From NCBI RefSeq assembly GCF_022524345.1, contig NZ_JAKWJU010000002.1, positions 4,068,501 through 4,132,500 of the forward strand: a stretch of DNA of 64,000 nucleotides, read 5' to 3'. How positions within the stretch are numbered: position 1 is the first letter of the stretch; every line of letters begins with the position of its first letter. Below are positions 42,670 to 52,926 of this stretch, piece by piece. Origin of the DNA: Streptomyces marispadix. Lineage in GTDB: Bacteria; Actinomycetota; Actinomycetes; Streptomycetales; Streptomycetaceae. The notes beneath the pieces were generated by a model, which was not told the DNA's origin, searched no databases, and worked only from the letters and a program-made list of their open reading frames with translations. The position numbers and the translations under genes are program-made.

Positions 42670-42700
42670 TTGGCACCGGGCAAACGCCTTATGGCACACT
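42670..42700 (+). promoter_or_regulatory. Probable S10 operon promoter
   Basis: TTGGCA (42670-42675) and CACACT (42695-42700) are 19 bp apart in an AT-richer patch. This leaves a leader of about 300 nt before rpsJ. The rest of 42622-43008 has no gene. Confidence 0.45.
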
Positions 42701-42916
42701 GTCCAGGTTGCTCGGTTGAGTGCCGATGCTGCGCGCCTCCCGCCGGGAGGACCGGAAGCGAGTCCCAGCGTATTCGTCGCTCCTCATCAGGAGCGGAAGT
42801 ACGGGAATCTTCCGGGAAGTGCAGGAGGGGCTTCCAACCAGGCACCCGGTGGGTCCGTACCCCCGAATCCTTCCTTTTCAAGGGAATCCGTCCTGGGTTC
42901 ATTGCGAGAAGGGGTA

Positions 42917-42942
42917 CGACACGCCCGACCGCGTGGGTCGGG
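42917..42942 (+). promoter_or_regulatory. Leader hairpin shared with rpsL
   Basis: This matches 32851-32876 at 25 of 26 positions and holds the same CCCGACC/GGTCGGG stem. It starts 92 nt before the rpsJ start codon. Confidence 0.6.
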
Positions 42943-43008
42943 GAGTCGAAGGGCGGACGAAACCCATGGGTTCCAGAGCGTTACGAGAGACAGGACTACG
43001 AAGTAGCC

Positions 43009-43317
43009 ATGGCGGGACAGAAGATCCGCATCCGGCTCAAGGCCTACGACCACGAGGTCATCGACAACTCGGCGAAGAAGATCGTCGAGACGGTGACGCG
43101 CACTGGCGCGTCGGTCGCAGGCCCGGTGCCGCTGCCCACAGAGAAGAACGTGTACTGCGTCATCAAGTCGCCGCACAAGTACAAGGACGCGCGCGAGCAC
43201 TTCGAGATGCGCACCCACAAGCGTCTGATCGACATCCTCGACCCGACGCCCAAGACCGTTGACTCGCTGATGCGCCTGGACCTCCCGGCCGGCGTCGACA
43301 TCGAGATCAAGCTCTGA
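43009..43317 (+). CDS. rpsJ: 30S ribosomal protein S10
   Basis: S10 (also NusE) is in the 30S head and in antitermination complexes. The 102-aa protein begins [20 protein letters not shown] and keeps [23 protein letters not shown] at 43009 is fixed by the family N-terminus. It opens the S10 operon behind a long leader. Confidence 0.97.
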   Translation: MAGQKIRIRLKAYDHEVIDNSAKKIVETVTRTGASVAGPVPLPTEKNVYCVIKSPHKYKDAREHFEMRTHKRLIDILDPTPKTVDSLMRLDLPAGVDIEIKL

Positions 43318-43333
43318 GGGGTGCGGGAAGAAG

Positions 43334-43978
43334 ATGGCTAAGCAGATCAAGGGCGTCCTGGGTGAGAAGCTCGGCATGACCCAGGTCTGGGACGACGACA
43401 ACCGCGTCGTTCCCGTGACCGTCGTCAAGGCCGGGCCCAACGTCGTGACCCAGGTCCGCACCGCAGACAAGGACGGCTACGAAGCCGTTCAGATCGCCTT
43501 CGGCGAGATCGACCCGCGCAAGGTGAACAAGCCCCTCAAGGGCCACTTCGCCAAGGCCGACGTCACTCCCCGCCGGCACCTCGTCGAGCTGCGTACCTCC
43601 GACGCCGGTGACTACAGCCCCGGCCAGGAGATCAACGCCGACACCTTCGAGGCCGGCGTCAAGGTGGACGTGACGGGCAAGTCCAAGGGCAAGGGCTTCG
43701 CCGGCGGCATGAAGCGCCACGGCTTCCGCGGCGGCAAGGCCTCGCACGGTGCGCACCGCATCCACCGCAAGCCCGGTGCCATCGGCGGCTGCGCCACACC
43801 CGGCCGTGTCTTCAAGGGCACGCGGATGCCCGGCCGCATGGGCAACGAGCGGGTCACCACCCAGAACCTGACCGTCCATGCCGTTGACGCGGAGAAGGGC
43901 CTGCTGCTCATCAAGGGCGCGGTCCCGGGTCCGAACGGCGGCCTCGTCCTGGTCCGCACCGCGGCCAAGGGGGCCTGA
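43334..43978 (+). CDS. rplC: 50S ribosomal protein L3
   Basis: L3 lies near the peptidyl-transferase centre. The 214-aa protein begins [20 protein letters not shown] and has [20 protein letters not shown] and [16 protein letters not shown]. It starts 16 bp after rpsJ. Confidence 0.97.
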   Translation: MAKQIKGVLGEKLGMTQVWDDDNRVVPVTVVKAGPNVVTQVRTADKDGYEAVQIAFGEIDPRKVNKPLKGHFAKADVTPRRHLVELRTSDAGDYSPGQEINADTFEAGVKVDVTGKSKGKGFAGGMKRHGFRGGKASHGAHRIHRKPGAIGGCATPGRVFKGTRMPGRMGNERVTTQNLTVHAVDAEKGLLLIKGAVPGPNGGLVLVRTAAKGA

Positions 43979-43987
43979 GGTTAAACC

Positions 43988-44653
43988 ATGACTACCAGTA
44001 CCGTTGACATCCTTTCGCCTGCCGGCGACAAGGCCGGGACCGTCGAACTCCCCTCGGAGATCTTCGACGCACGGGTCAGCGTCCCGCTGATCCACCAGGT
44101 CGTCGTCGCGCAGCTCGCGGCTGCCCGCCAGGGCACGCACAAGACCAAGACCCGCGGCGAGGTCCGCGGCGGTGGCAAGAAGCCGTACCGCCAGAAGGGC
44201 ACCGGCCGCGCCCGTCAGGGCTCGACGCGCGCCCCGCAGTTCGCCGGCGGTGGCATCGTGCACGGTCCCGTTCCTCGCGACTACTCGCAGCGGACGCCCA
44301 AGAAGATGAAGGCCGCCGCCCTGCGCGGTGCCCTCTCGGACCGTGCCCGTCACGGCCGTGTGCACGTCGTCTCCGGCGTAGTGGAGAACGAGATCTCCAC
44401 GAAGGCCGCGAAGACGCTGCTGGGCAAGATCAGCGAGCGCAAGCACGTGCTGCTGGTCGCCGAGCGCGACGACGAGTCCGCCTGGCTCTCCGCGCGGAAC
44501 CTGCCCCAGGTCCACATCCTGGAGCCGGGCCAGCTCAACACGTACGACGTGCTCGTCTCCGACGACGTGGTCTTCACCAAGGCCGCCTTCGAGTCCTTCG
44601 TGGCCGGTCCGCAGAAGGCCGCCACCGCACAGCTCGAAGGGAGCGAAGCCTGA
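43988..44653 (+). CDS. rplD: 50S ribosomal protein L4
   Basis: L4 lines the exit tunnel and regulates the S10 operon in E. coli. The 221-aa protein has [20 protein letters not shown] and [17 protein letters not shown], the tunnel loop. Its TGA overlaps the rplW ATG (TGATG). Confidence 0.97.
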   Translation: MTTSTVDILSPAGDKAGTVELPSEIFDARVSVPLIHQVVVAQLAAARQGTHKTKTRGEVRGGGKKPYRQKGTGRARQGSTRAPQFAGGGIVHGPVPRDYSQRTPKKMKAAALRGALSDRARHGRVHVVSGVVENEISTKAAKTLLGKISERKHVLLVAERDDESAWLSARNLPQVHILEPGQLNTYDVLVSDDVVFTKAAFESFVAGPQKAATAQLEGSEA

Positions 44654-44985
44654 TGAGCGAGGCGACACCCGCGCAGGCGCCCAGCAAGACGTTCTCGGAC
44701 CCGCGGGACATCTTGATCAAGCCCGTGGTCTCGGAGAAGAGCTACGCGCTGCTGGACGAGAACAAGTACACCTTCATCGTCGACCCGCGCGCCAACAAGA
44801 CCCAGATCAAGCAGGCCGTCGAGGCGGTCTTCTCGGTCAAGGTCAGCGGGGTCAACACGATCAACCGGCAGGGCAAGCGCAAGCGCACCCGTACCGGTTA
44901 CGGCAAGCGCGCGGACACCAAGCGCGCCATCGTGACCCTGGTCGAGGGCGACCGCATCGACATCTTCGGCGGCCCGGTCTCCTGA
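44653..44985 (+). CDS. rplW: 50S ribosomal protein L23
   Basis: L23 is the docking site for trigger factor and SRP at the tunnel exit. The 110-aa protein has [20 protein letters not shown] and [20 protein letters not shown], with a short extra N-terminus. It is translationally coupled to rplD. Confidence 0.96.
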   Translation: MSEATPAQAPSKTFSDPRDILIKPVVSEKSYALLDENKYTFIVDPRANKTQIKQAVEAVFSVKVSGVNTINRQGKRKRTRTGYGKRADTKRAIVTLVEGDRIDIFGGPVS

Positions 44986-45024
44986 CGGAGACAGGACCGT
45001 CCGATATCGGACGAGGACTGAGAA

Positions 45025-45861
45025 ATGGGTATCCGCAAGTACAAGCCGACGACTCCGGGCCGTCGTGGCGCCAGTGTCGCCGACTTCGTCGAGATCACGC
45101 GGTCCACGCCGGAGAAGTCACTGGTCCGCCCGCTGCACAGCAAGGGCGGCCGTAACAACGCCGGTCGTGTGACCGCTCGCCATCAAGGCGGCGGCCACAA
45201 GCGCGCCTACCGAGTGATCGACTTCCGTCGTCACGACAAGGACGGCGTGCCCGCCAAGGTCGCGCACATCGAGTACGACCCGAACCGCACCGCGCGCATC
45301 GCGCTGCTGCACTACGCCGACGGCGAGAAGCGCTACATCCTCGCGCCCGCCGGCCTCACGCAGGGCAGCCGCGTGGAGAACGGTCCGGGGGCCGACATCA
45401 AGCCGGGCAACAACCTGGCGCTGCGCAACATCCCGGTCGGTACGACCATCCACGCCATCGAGCTGCGGCCCGGCGGCGGCGCGAAGTTCGCCCGGTCCGC
45501 CGGTGCGTCCGTGCAGCTCCTGGCGAAGGAGGGCCGCATGGCCCACCTGCGCATGCCGTCCGGCGAGATCCGGCTGGTCGACGTCCGCTGCCGCGCCACC
45601 GTCGGCGAGGTCGGCAACGCCGAGCAGTCGAACATCAACTGGGGCAAGGCCGGCCGCATGCGCTGGAAGGGCGTCCGCCCGACCGTCCGCGGTGTGGTCA
45701 TGAACCCGATCGACCACCCGCACGGTGGTGGTGAGGGTCGTACCTCCGGTGGCCGCCACCCGGTTTCGCCGTGGGGTCAGAAGGAGGGCCGTACGCGCTC
45801 GCCGAAGAAGGCCAGCAACAAGTACATCGTCCGCCGCCGCAAGACGAACAAGAAGCGCTAG
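45025..45861 (+). CDS. rplB: 50S ribosomal protein L2
   Basis: L2 is needed for subunit joining and peptidyl transfer. The 278-aa protein begins [20 protein letters not shown] and has the conserved [20 protein letters not shown] near the C-terminus. Confidence 0.97.
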   Translation: MGIRKYKPTTPGRRGASVADFVEITRSTPEKSLVRPLHSKGGRNNAGRVTARHQGGGHKRAYRVIDFRRHDKDGVPAKVAHIEYDPNRTARIALLHYADGEKRYILAPAGLTQGSRVENGPGADIKPGNNLALRNIPVGTTIHAIELRPGGGAKFARSAGASVQLLAKEGRMAHLRMPSGEIRLVDVRCRATVGEVGNAEQSNINWGKAGRMRWKGVRPTVRGVVMNPIDHPHGGGEGRTSGGRHPVSPWGQKEGRTRSPKKASNKYIVRRRKTNKKR

Positions 45862-45875
45862 GAGGCGGGTTTTAG

Positions 45876-46157
45876 ATGCCGCGCAGTCTCAAGAAGGGGC
45901 CCTTCGTCGACGACCACCTGATCAAGAAGGTGGACGCGCAGAACGACGCGGGCTCCAAGAACGTCATCAAGACCTGGTCCCGCCGCTCGATGATCGTCCC
46001 GGCCATGCTCGGCCACACGATCGCGGTGCACGACGGCCGCAAGCACGTCCCGGTGTTCGTCACCGAGTCGATGGTCGGCCACAAGCTCGGCGAGTTCGCG
46101 CCGACCCGCACCTTCCGCGGCCACGTCAAGGACGACCGCAAGTCGCGTCGTCGCTGA
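45876..46157 (+). CDS. rpsS: 30S ribosomal protein S19
   Basis: S19 binds the 16S rRNA head with S13. The 93-aa protein begins [20 protein letters not shown] and has [23 protein letters not shown] is preceded by AGGAGG, 14 bp after rplB. Confidence 0.97.
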   Translation: MPRSLKKGPFVDDHLIKKVDAQNDAGSKNVIKTWSRRSMIVPAMLGHTIAVHDGRKHVPVFVTESMVGHKLGEFAPTRTFRGHVKDDRKSRRR

Positions 46158-46200
46158 TGGCGGGGTGTGAAGACCTATGACTGACACCGAAGGGACAACC

Positions 46201-46548
46201 ATGGAAGCCAGGGCCTCAGCGCGCTATGTGCGCGTCACGCCCATGAAGGCCCGCCGGGTGGTGGACCTCGTCCGTGGCTTGCCTGCCACGGAGGCTCAGG
46301 CGGTCCTGCGCTTCGCCCCGCAGGCCGCGAGCGTGCCGGTGGGCAAGGTGCTGGACAGCGCCATCGCCAACGCCGCACACAACTTCGACCACACGGACGC
46401 CGACAGCCTCGTCATCTCCGAGGCGTACGTCGACGAGGGCCCGACTCTGAAGCGTTTCCGTCCGCGCGCCCAGGGGCGTGCCTACCGGATCCGCAAGCGG
46501 ACGAGCCACATCACCGTGGTCGTGAGCAGCAAGGAAGGAACCCGGTAA
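46201..46548 (+). CDS. rplV: 50S ribosomal protein L22
   Basis: L22 lines the exit tunnel. The ATG at 46201 gives 115 residues, begins [20 protein letters not shown] and has GAAGGGA upstream. An in-frame ATG at 46177 would add eight residues but lacks a ribosome site. The TAA overlaps the rpsC ATG. Confidence 0.96.
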   Translation: MEARASARYVRVTPMKARRVVDLVRGLPATEAQAVLRFAPQAASVPVGKVLDSAIANAAHNFDHTDADSLVISEAYVDEGPTLKRFRPRAQGRAYRIRKRTSHITVVVSSKEGTR

Positions 46549-47384
46549 TGGGCCAGAAGGTAAACCCGCACGGGTTCCGCCTCGGCATCACCACCGACTT
46601 CAAGTCGCGCTGGTACGCCGACAAGCTCTACAAGGACTACATCAAGGAAGACGTCGCGATCCGCAAGATGCTCACGCAGGGCATGGAGCGGGCCGGTATC
46701 TCCAAGGTGGAGATCGAGCGCACCCGTGACCGCGTACGTGTCGACGTGCACACCGCACGTCCCGGCATCGTCATCGGCCGCCGCGGCGCCGAGGCCGACA
46801 GGCTCCGGGGCAACCTGGAGAAGCTGACGGGCAAGCAGATCCAGTTCAACATCCTCGAGGTGAAGAACCCGGAGACTGACGCGCAGCTCGTTGCCCAGGC
46901 CGTCGCCGAGCAGCTCTCCTCCCGCGTCTCCTTCCGTCGCGCCATGCGCAAGAGCATGCAGACGACGATGAAGGCCGGGGCGAAGGGCATCAAGATCCAG
47001 TGCGGTGGCCGTCTCGGCGGCGCCGAGATGTCCCGCTCGGAGTTCTACCGCGAGGGCCGCGTGCCTCTGCACACCCTCCGGGCGAACGTCGACTACGGCT
47101 TCTTCGAGGCCAGGACCACCTTCGGCCGTATCGGCGTGAAGGTCTGGATCTACAAGGGTGACGTCAAGAACATCGCCGAGGTCCGCGCCGAGAACGCCGC
47201 CGCACGTGCGGGCAACCGCCCGTCCCGCGGTGGCGGCAGCGACCGCCCCCGTCGCGGTGGCGAGCGCGGTGGCCGAGGCCGTAAGCCGCAGCAGCAGAGC
47301 GCACCTGCCGAGGCCCCCAAGGCCGAGGCGGCGGCTCCCGCCGGTGCGGCAGCAGAGCCCGGCGCTGCCGGGAAGGAGGGCTGA
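46548..47384 (+). CDS. rpsC: 30S ribosomal protein S3
   Basis: S3 has mRNA helicase activity at the entry channel. The 278-aa protein begins [20 protein letters not shown], has the KH motif [20 protein letters not shown], and a C-terminal basic then Ala-rich extension (about 215-278) typical of streptomycetes. Confidence 0.97.
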   Translation: MGQKVNPHGFRLGITTDFKSRWYADKLYKDYIKEDVAIRKMLTQGMERAGISKVEIERTRDRVRVDVHTARPGIVIGRRGAEADRLRGNLEKLTGKQIQFNILEVKNPETDAQLVAQAVAEQLSSRVSFRRAMRKSMQTTMKAGAKGIKIQCGGRLGGAEMSRSEFYREGRVPLHTLRANVDYGFFEARTTFGRIGVKVWIYKGDVKNIAEVRAENAAARAGNRPSRGGGSDRPRRGGERGGRGRKPQQQSAPAEAPKAEAAAPAGAAAEPGAAGKEG

Positions 47385-47389
47385 CCGCC

Positions 47390-47809
47390 ATGCTTATCCC
47401 GCGCAGGGTCAAGCACCGTAAGCAGCACCACCCGAAGCGCACGGGCATGGCCAAGGGTGGCACCGAAGTCTCGTTCGGCGAGTACGGCATCCAGGCCGTC
47501 ACCGCCGCGTATGTGACGAACCGGCAGATCGAGGCAGCTCGTATCTCCATGACCCGTCACATCAAGCGTGGCGGCAAGGTGTGGATCAACATCTACCCGG
47601 ACCGCCCGCTGACGAAGAAGCCCGCCGAGACCCGCATGGGCTCCGGCAAGGGCTCTCCGGAGTGGTGGGTCGCGAACGTCAAGCCGGGCCGGGTGATGTT
47701 CGAGCTGTCCTACCCGAACGAGAAGATTGCCAAGGAGGCGCTCACCCGCGCCGCCCACAAGCTTCCGATGAAGTGCCGGATCGTTCGGCGCGAGGCAGGT
47801 GAGTCGTGA
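47390..47809 (+). CDS. rplP: 50S ribosomal protein L16
   Basis: L16 positions A-site tRNA. The 139-aa protein begins [20 protein letters not shown] and has [20 protein letters not shown]. Its TGA overlaps the rpmC ATG (TGATG). Confidence 0.97.
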   Translation: MLIPRRVKHRKQHHPKRTGMAKGGTEVSFGEYGIQAVTAAYVTNRQIEAARISMTRHIKRGGKVWINIYPDRPLTKKPAETRMGSGKGSPEWWVANVKPGRVMFELSYPNEKIAKEALTRAAHKLPMKCRIVRREAGES

Positions 47810-48033
47810 TGGCGGCCGGTACGAAGGCCTCCGAGCTGCGTGAGCTGGGCGACGAGGAGCTTCTCGGCAAGCTTCGCGAGTCCAAGGAAGAGCTGTTCAA
47901 CCTCCGCTTCCAGGCGGCGACCGGGCAGCTGGAGAACCACGGTCGTCTGAAGGCCGTGCGTAAGGACATCGCCCGGATCTACACCCTGATGCGTGAGCGT
48001 GAGCTGGGCATCGAGACGGTGGAGAGCGCCTGA
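47809..48033 (+). CDS. rpmC: 50S ribosomal protein L29
   Basis: L29 sits at the tunnel exit. The ATG at 47809 gives 74 residues ([20 protein letters not shown]), the usual length. A GTG one codon earlier is possible but would overlap rplP further. The stop overlaps the rpsQ start. Confidence 0.96.
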   Translation: MAAGTKASELRELGDEELLGKLRESKEELFNLRFQAATGQLENHGRLKAVRKDIARIYTLMRERELGIETVESA

Positions 48034-48317
48034 TGAGCGAGACGAATGTGACAGAGAAGAAGCAGGAGCGCGGCTTCCGCAAGACCCGCGAGGGCCTGGT
48101 CGTCAGCGACAAGATGGACAAGACCGTCGTCGTCGCCGTCGAGGACCGCGTCAAGCACGCGCTGTACGGCAAGGTCATCCGCCGTACCAACAAGCTCAAG
48201 GCGCACGACGAGCAGAACGCCGCCGGGGTCGGCGACCGCGTACTCCTCATGGAGACCCGGCCGCTGTCCGCGACCAAGCGCTGGCGCATCGTCGAGATCC
48301 TTGAGAAGGCGAAGTAG
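48033..48317 (+). CDS. rpsQ: 30S ribosomal protein S17
   Basis: S17 is an early-binding 16S protein. The 94-aa protein has [20 protein letters not shown] and [20 protein letters not shown]. It begins TGATG-coupled to rpmC and closes the S10 operon; 128 bp follow before rplN. Confidence 0.97.
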   Translation: MSETNVTEKKQERGFRKTREGLVVSDKMDKTVVVAVEDRVKHALYGKVIRRTNKLKAHDEQNAAGVGDRVLLMETRPLSATKRWRIVEILEKAK

Positions 48318-48383
48318 GCAGTTCCGCTGAGGAATTGGCTTGGCAATCAGCCTGGGTACCTCCCAGGACAGTTCCGCCAGGCT

Positions 48384-48417
48384 CGGCAGGGCGCACCCCG
48401 AGGGTGTGACCCTGCCG
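48384..48417 (+). promoter_or_regulatory. Hairpin between rpsQ and rplN
   Basis: CGGCAGGG and CCCTGCCG form a perfect 8-bp stem around an 18-nt loop that can itself fold (CACCCCGAGGGTG). It lies 28 nt before the rplN start, at the S10/spc operon border, and may terminate partly or regulate rplN. Confidence 0.5.
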
Positions 48418-48445
48418 GGAACCGGCAGACGATCAGGAGATAGAC

Positions 48446-48814
48446 GTGATCCAGCAGGAGTCCCGGCTGCGCGTCGCCGACAACACGGGTGCGAAAGAGA
48501 TTCTCACCATCCGTGTGCTCGGCGGCTCGGGCCGGCGCTACGCGGGCGTCGGTGACGTCATCGTCGCTACCGTCAAGGACGCGATCCCGGGCGGGAACGT
48601 GAAGAAGGGCGACATCGTCAAGGCCGTCATCGTGCGCACCGTCAAGGAGCGCCGTCGGCCCGACGGCTCGTACATCCGCTTCGACGAGAACGCGGCGGTC
48701 ATCCTCAAGAACGACGGGGACCCCCGCGGCACCCGCATCTTCGGCCCTGTCGGCCGGGAGCTGCGCGAGAAGAAGTTCATGAAGATCATCTCGCTCGCGC
48801 CGGAGGTGCTGTGA
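48446..48814 (+). CDS. rplN: 50S ribosomal protein L14
   Basis: L14 is at the subunit interface. The 122-aa protein begins with GTG and reads [20 protein letters not shown], with [18 protein letters not shown] later. AGGAGAT precedes the start. It opens the spc operon. Confidence 0.97.
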   Translation: MIQQESRLRVADNTGAKEILTIRVLGGSGRRYAGVGDVIVATVKDAIPGGNVKKGDIVKAVIVRTVKERRRPDGSYIRFDENAAVILKNDGDPRGTRIFGPVGRELREKKFMKIISLAPEVL

Positions 48815-48816
48815 CG

Positions 48817-49140
48817 ATGAAGATCAAGAAGGGCGACCTGGTCCAGGTCATCACCGGCAAGGACAAGGGCAAGCAGGGCAAGGTCATCGTGGCCTACCCT
48901 CGCGAGGACCGCGTCCTGGTCGAGGGTGTCAACCGGGTCAAGAAGCACACCAAGGCCTACCAGACCGCTCGTGGTTCGAAGACGGGCGGCATCGTGACGA
49001 CCGAGGCCCCGGTCCACGTGAGCAACGTGCAGCTCGTGGTGGAGAAGGACGGCAAGAAGGTCGTCACCCGCGTCGGGTACCGCTTCGACGACGACGGCAA
49101 CAAGATCCGCGTTGCCAAGCGGACCGGTGAGGACATCTGA
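48817..49140 (+). CDS. rplX: 50S ribosomal protein L24
   Basis: L24 starts 50S assembly. The ATG at 48817 gives 107 residues ([20 protein letters not shown]), a KOW protein of usual length, with GGAGGTG upstream. A GTG two codons earlier overlaps the rplN stop and is less likely. Confidence 0.96.
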   Translation: MKIKKGDLVQVITGKDKGKQGKVIVAYPREDRVLVEGVNRVKKHTKAYQTARGSKTGGIVTTEAPVHVSNVQLVVEKDGKKVVTRVGYRFDDDGNKIRVAKRTGEDI

Positions 49141-49700
49141 TGACTGCCACCACAGAAGCACCGCGCCTCAAGCAGCGCTACCGCTCCGAGATCAAGGGCA
49201 AGCTGCACGACGAGTTCAAGTACGAGAACGTCATGCAGGTCCCCGGTCTCACGAAGATCGTGGTCAACATGGGTGTGGGCGACGCCGCCCGCGACTCAAA
49301 GCTGATGGACGGTGCCATCAAGGACCTCGCCACGATCACCGGCCAGAAGCCGGCGGTGACGAAGGCCCGCAAGTCCATCGCGCAGTTCAAGCTGCGTGAG
49401 GGCATGCCGATCGGCGCGCACGTGACGCTGCGCGGCGACCGCATGTGGGAGTTCCTGGACCGCCTGCTCTCCCTCGCGCTGCCGCGCATCCGCGACTTCC
49501 GCGGGCTGTCGCCGAAGCAGTTCGACGGGCGCGGCAACTACACCTTCGGTCTCACGGAGCAGGTCATGTTCCACGAGATCGACCAGGACAAGATCGACCG
49601 GGTTCGGGGCATGGACATCACCGTGGTCACCACGGCGACCAACGACGACGAGGGCCGCGCCCTTCTCCGTCACCTCGGCTTCCCGTTCAAGGAGAACTGA
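49140..49700 (+). CDS. rplE: 50S ribosomal protein L5
   Basis: L5 binds 5S rRNA and contacts P-site tRNA. The 186-aa protein has [40 protein letters not shown] and [25 protein letters not shown] overlap with rplX. Confidence 0.97.
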   Translation: MTATTEAPRLKQRYRSEIKGKLHDEFKYENVMQVPGLTKIVVNMGVGDAARDSKLMDGAIKDLATITGQKPAVTKARKSIAQFKLREGMPIGAHVTLRGDRMWEFLDRLLSLALPRIRDFRGLSPKQFDGRGNYTFGLTEQVMFHEIDQDKIDRVRGMDITVVTTATNDDEGRALLRHLGFPFKEN

Positions 49701-49702
49701 CC

Positions 49703-49888
49703 ATGGCGAAGAAGGCTCTGATCTCCAAGGCGAGCCGCAAGCCGAAGTTCGCTGTCCGCGCGTACACGCGCTGCCAGCGCTGCGGCCGTCCGCACTCCGT
49801 CTACCGCAAGTTCGGCCTGTGCCGTGTGTGCCTCCGTCAGATGGCACACCGCGGCGAGCTGCCGGGCGTCACCAAGAGCTCCTGGTAA
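49703..49888 (+). CDS. rpsN: 30S ribosomal protein S14, zinc type (type Z)
   Basis: The 61-aa short form has the zinc ligands in [22 protein letters not shown]. Streptomycetes have a longer zinc-free paralog elsewhere under Zur. It starts 2 bp after rplE. A 238-bp gap without a gene follows before rpsH. Confidence 0.96.
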   Translation: MAKKALISKASRKPKFAVRAYTRCQRCGRPHSVYRKFGLCRVCLRQMAHRGELPGVTKSSW

Positions 49889-50126
49889 CCCGCGCCGTTC
49901 GCTCCTCGTGGGCGAACGGACACGGGCCAGCCAGGACTCTCGGTAAGAGCATCAAGGCCGGCCGGGTGCCCGCCGCACACTGCCCAGCGGCTGTGCGGCA
50001 GGCCGCCCGCCGACCGTGACCGTCTTACTACGCCGTAGGTCCCCGCACCCCACCTGTCCCGTCCCTGTACGGGGAGAAGGAGGGCGCATACAGGAAACCC
50101 CGGCGAGAGAGGCCGAAGGCCATCAC

Positions 50127-50525
50127 ATGACAATGACCGATCCGATCGCGGACATGCTGACGCGTCTGCGTAACGCGAACTCGGCGTACCACGACTCCGT
50201 CGCGATGCCGCACAGCAAGATCAAGTCGCACATCGCGGAGATCCTCCAGCAGGAGGGCTACATCACCGGCTGGCGCACCGAGGAGGCCCAGGTCGGCAAG
50301 AGCCTCGTGCTGGAGCTGAAGTTCGGGCCGAACCGCGAGCGCTCGATCGCCGGCATCAAGCGGATCTCGAAGCCGGGCCTGCGGGTCTACGCGAAGTCCA
50401 CCAACCTGCCCAAGGTGCTCGGCGGCCTGGGCGTGGCGATCATCTCCACGTCCCACGGGCTCCTCACCGGCCAGCAGGCACAGAAGAAGGGCGTGGGCGG
50501 GGAAGTCCTCGCCTACGTCTGGTAA
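50127..50525 (+). CDS. rpsH: 30S ribosomal protein S8
   Basis: S8 organises the 16S central domain and represses the spc operon in E. coli. The 132-aa protein begins [20 protein letters not shown] and ends [21 protein letters not shown] at 50127 has GAAGG upstream. Confidence 0.97.
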   Translation: MTMTDPIADMLTRLRNANSAYHDSVAMPHSKIKSHIAEILQQEGYITGWRTEEAQVGKSLVLELKFGPNRERSIAGIKRISKPGLRVYAKSTNLPKVLGGLGVAIISTSHGLLTGQQAQKKGVGGEVLAYVW

Positions 50526-50548
50526 CGGAAGGGAACGGAGGCAAAGCA

Positions 50549-51088
50549 ATGTCGCGTATCGGCAAGCTCCCCATCCAGGTTCCCGCCGGTGTGGACGTCA
50601 CCATCGATGGCCAGGCGGTCGCCGTGAAGGGACCCAAGGGTTCCCTCTCGCACACCGTTGCCGCGCCCATCGAGATCGTGAAGGGCGAGGACGGCGCGCT
50701 CGTCGTCTCGCGTCCGAACGACGAGAGCCGGAACAGGGCCCTGCACGGTCTGTCCCGCACGCTGGTGGCGAACATGATCACTGGCGTGACCACGGGATTC
50801 ACCAAGGAACTCGAGATCAGCGGCGTGGGTTACCGCGTCCAGGCGAAGGGCTCCAACCTGGAGTTCTCGCTGGGCTACAGCCACCCGATCCTGGTCGAGG
50901 CGCCGGAAGGCATCTCGTTCAAGGTCGAGTCGCCGACCAAGTTCTCGGTCGAGGGCATCGACAAGCAGAAGGTCGGCGAGGTCGCCGCCAACATCCGCAA
51001 GCTCCGCCGCCCCGACCCGTACAAGGCCAAGGGCGTGAAGTACGCGGGCGAGACCATCCGCCGCAAGGTCGGAAAGGCTGGTAAGTAA
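50549..51088 (+). CDS. rplF: 50S ribosomal protein L6
   Basis: L6 is near the factor-binding site. The 179-aa protein begins [20 protein letters not shown] and has [20 protein letters not shown] near the end. AAGGGAACGGAGG precedes the start. Confidence 0.97.
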   Translation: MSRIGKLPIQVPAGVDVTIDGQAVAVKGPKGSLSHTVAAPIEIVKGEDGALVVSRPNDESRNRALHGLSRTLVANMITGVTTGFTKELEISGVGYRVQAKGSNLEFSLGYSHPILVEAPEGISFKVESPTKFSVEGIDKQKVGEVAANIRKLRRPDPYKAKGVKYAGETIRRKVGKAGK

Positions 51089-51091
51089 GCC

Positions 51092-51474
51092 ATGGCATAC
51101 GGCGTGAAGATCGCTAAGGGCGACGCCTACAAGCGCGCCGCCGCCAAGCGCCGTCACATCCGCATCCGCAAGAAGGTCTCGGGCACTCCCGCCCGTCCTC
51201 GTCTTGTGGTGACGCGTTCGAACCGCCACATGGTCGCGCAGGTTGTGGACGACCTGGTAGCCACACGCTGGCTTCGGCTTCGTCGCTCGACGCGTCGATC
51301 CGCGGTGGTGACGGCGACAAGAGCGCGCAGGCCAAGCAGGTGGGCGCCCTCGTCGCCGAGCGTGCGAAGGCAGCGGGTGTCGAGGCCGTCGTGTTCGACC
51401 GCGGCGGAAACAAGTACGCAGGGCGGATTGCCGCTCTGGCTGACGCCGCCCGTGAAGCCGGGCTCAAGTTCTGA
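51092..51474 (+). CDS. rplR: 50S ribosomal protein L18, interrupted by a one-base frameshift
   Basis: The N-terminal part ([20 protein letters not shown] to AQVVDDLV) is a normal L18 in one frame. After the valine codon at 51257-51259 that frame becomes Arg/Ser-rich nonsense that runs to 51499. The true L18 C-terminus ([19 protein letters not shown] to EAGLKF, stop 51472-51474) is intact in another frame. Adding one G near 51259-51261 (GTA GGC CAC ACG) restores a 127-aa protein, the usual length. L18 carries 5S rRNA and is essential, so a sequence error is the most likely cause; no slippery site is seen. Confidence 0.9.
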
Positions 51475-51517
51475 GCCGGTTCCCGCGCTGAGCGGATAAA
51501 GGAGAGAGGTAATTCCA

Positions 51518-52120
51518 ATGGCTGGACCCCAGCGCCGCGGTGGCGGCGCCGGTGGCGGCGAGCGTCGGGACCGCAAGGGCCGGGACGGCGGCGCCGCCGC
51601 CGAGAAGACCGCGTACGTTGAGCGCGTCGTCGCGATCAACCGCGTGGCCAAGGTTGTCAAGGGCGGTCGCCGCTTCAGCTTCACCGCGCTCGTAGTGGTG
51701 GGCGACGGCGACGGCACCGTGGGTGTCGGATACGGGAAGGCCAAGGAGGTGCCGGCCGCCATCGCCAAGGGCGTCGAGGAGGCCAAGAAGCACTTCTTCA
51801 AGGTCCCGCGCATCCAGGGCACCATTCCGCACCCGATCCAGGGTGAGGAGGCCGCGGGTGTCGTGCTGCTCAAGCCGGCTTCGCCCGGTACCGGTGTGAT
51901 CGCCGGTGGCCCGGTGCGTGCCGTGCTGGAGTGCGCGGGCATCCACGACGTGCTCAGCAAGTCGCTCGGCTCCGCGAACCCGATCAACATCGTGCACGCC
52001 ACGCGTGCGGCGCTTCAGGGCCTTCAGCGCCCCGAGGAGATCGCCGCCCGCCGTGGTCTGCCGCTCGAGGACGTGGCGCCTGCCGCTCTGCTGCGGGCCC
52101 GTGCCGGGGTGAGTGCGTAA
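51518..52120 (+). CDS. rpsE: 30S ribosomal protein S5
   Basis: S5 acts in decoding fidelity. The 200-aa protein has a Gly/Arg-rich N-terminus, then [20 protein letters not shown] and [20 protein letters not shown]. Its TAA overlaps the rpmD ATG. Confidence 0.97.
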   Translation: MAGPQRRGGGAGGGERRDRKGRDGGAAAEKTAYVERVVAINRVAKVVKGGRRFSFTALVVVGDGDGTVGVGYGKAKEVPAAIAKGVEEAKKHFFKVPRIQGTIPHPIQGEEAAGVVLLKPASPGTGVIAGGPVRAVLECAGIHDVLSKSLGSANPINIVHATRAALQGLQRPEEIAARRGLPLEDVAPAALLRARAGVSA

Positions 52121-52302
52121 TGGCCCGCCTGAAGATCACGCAGACGCGCTCCGTCATCGGTACGAAGCAGAACCACAGGGACACGCTGCGGACGCTCGGC
52201 CTGAAGAGGGTCCGCGACGTATCCGTACGTGAGGACCGTCCCGAGGTGCGCGGGATGCTGCACAGCGTCCGGCACCTCATCACGGTCGAGGAGGTCGACT
52301 GA
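52120..52302 (+). CDS. rpmD: 50S ribosomal protein L30
   Basis: The 60-aa L30 begins [20 protein letters not shown] and has [20 protein letters not shown]. It is coupled to rpsE (TAATG) and stops 1 bp before the rplO start. Confidence 0.96.
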   Translation: MARLKITQTRSVIGTKQNHRDTLRTLGLKRVRDVSVREDRPEVRGMLHSVRHLITVEEVD

Positions 52303-52303
52303 G

Positions 52304-52768
52304 ATGGCTGACTCTTCGTCGGGCAACCCGCTGAAGGTCCACAACCTCCGGCCGGCCCCGGGCGCCAAGACCGCCAAGACCCGTGTGGGTCGTGGTGAGG
52401 CGTCGAAGGGCAAGACGGCCGGACGTGGCACCAAGGGCACGAAGGCCCGTTACCAGGTTCCGGAGAACTTCGAGGGCGGGCAGATGCCGCTGCACATGCG
52501 GCTGCCCAAGCTGAGGGGCTTCCGCAACCCTGCCCACAAGCAGTTCCAGGTGGTGAACCTGGAGAAGCTGGCCGAGCTGTACCCCAAGGGCGGCGAGGTC
52601 ACGGTGGCCGATCTGGTCGCCAAGGGCGCCGTTCGCAAGAACGAGCTCGTCAAGGTGCTCGGCACCGGCGAGATCTCCGTGGCTCTGACGGTGACCGTCG
52701 ACAAGGTCTCCGGCTCCGCCAAGGAGAAGATCACCGCTGCCGGCGGCACCGTCACCGAGCTTGGCTGA
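52304..52768 (+). CDS. rplO: 50S ribosomal protein L15
   Basis: L15 is a late-assembly 23S protein. The 154-aa protein has [39 protein letters not shown] and [23 protein letters not shown] in the end of rpmD serves as ribosome site. A hairpin follows before secY. Confidence 0.97.
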   Translation: MADSSSGNPLKVHNLRPAPGAKTAKTRVGRGEASKGKTAGRGTKGTKARYQVPENFEGGQMPLHMRLPKLRGFRNPAHKQFQVVNLEKLAELYPKGGEVTVADLVAKGAVRKNELVKVLGTGEISVALTVTVDKVSGSAKEKITAAGGTVTELG

Positions 52769-52785
52769 GTTCGTTGACTGACTGG

Positions 52786-52814
52786 CCGGGGACGTCCCAA
52801 CGGGGCGTCCCCGG
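52786..52814 (+). terminator. Hairpin between rplO and secY
   Basis: CCGGGGACG and CGTCCCCGG form a perfect 9-bp stem with an 11-nt loop, 17 nt behind rplO. It may end the spc transcript or attenuate into secY. Confidence 0.65.
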
Positions 52815-52926
52815 TCCGTCGTTCCACGGCGGGCACCGTCGCCGGTAAGGTGGCGGGCACTGTTGGTATCTGTCGACCCCAAGACCGTCACCTCTCGCGC
52901 GAGACGCGGGGGGCGCAGGAGGCACC

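Noticed and set aside
51251..51270. Programmed ribosomal frameshift in rplR
   Set aside because: No slippery heptamer or downstream stem at the shift point; a missing base in the sequence explains it better.
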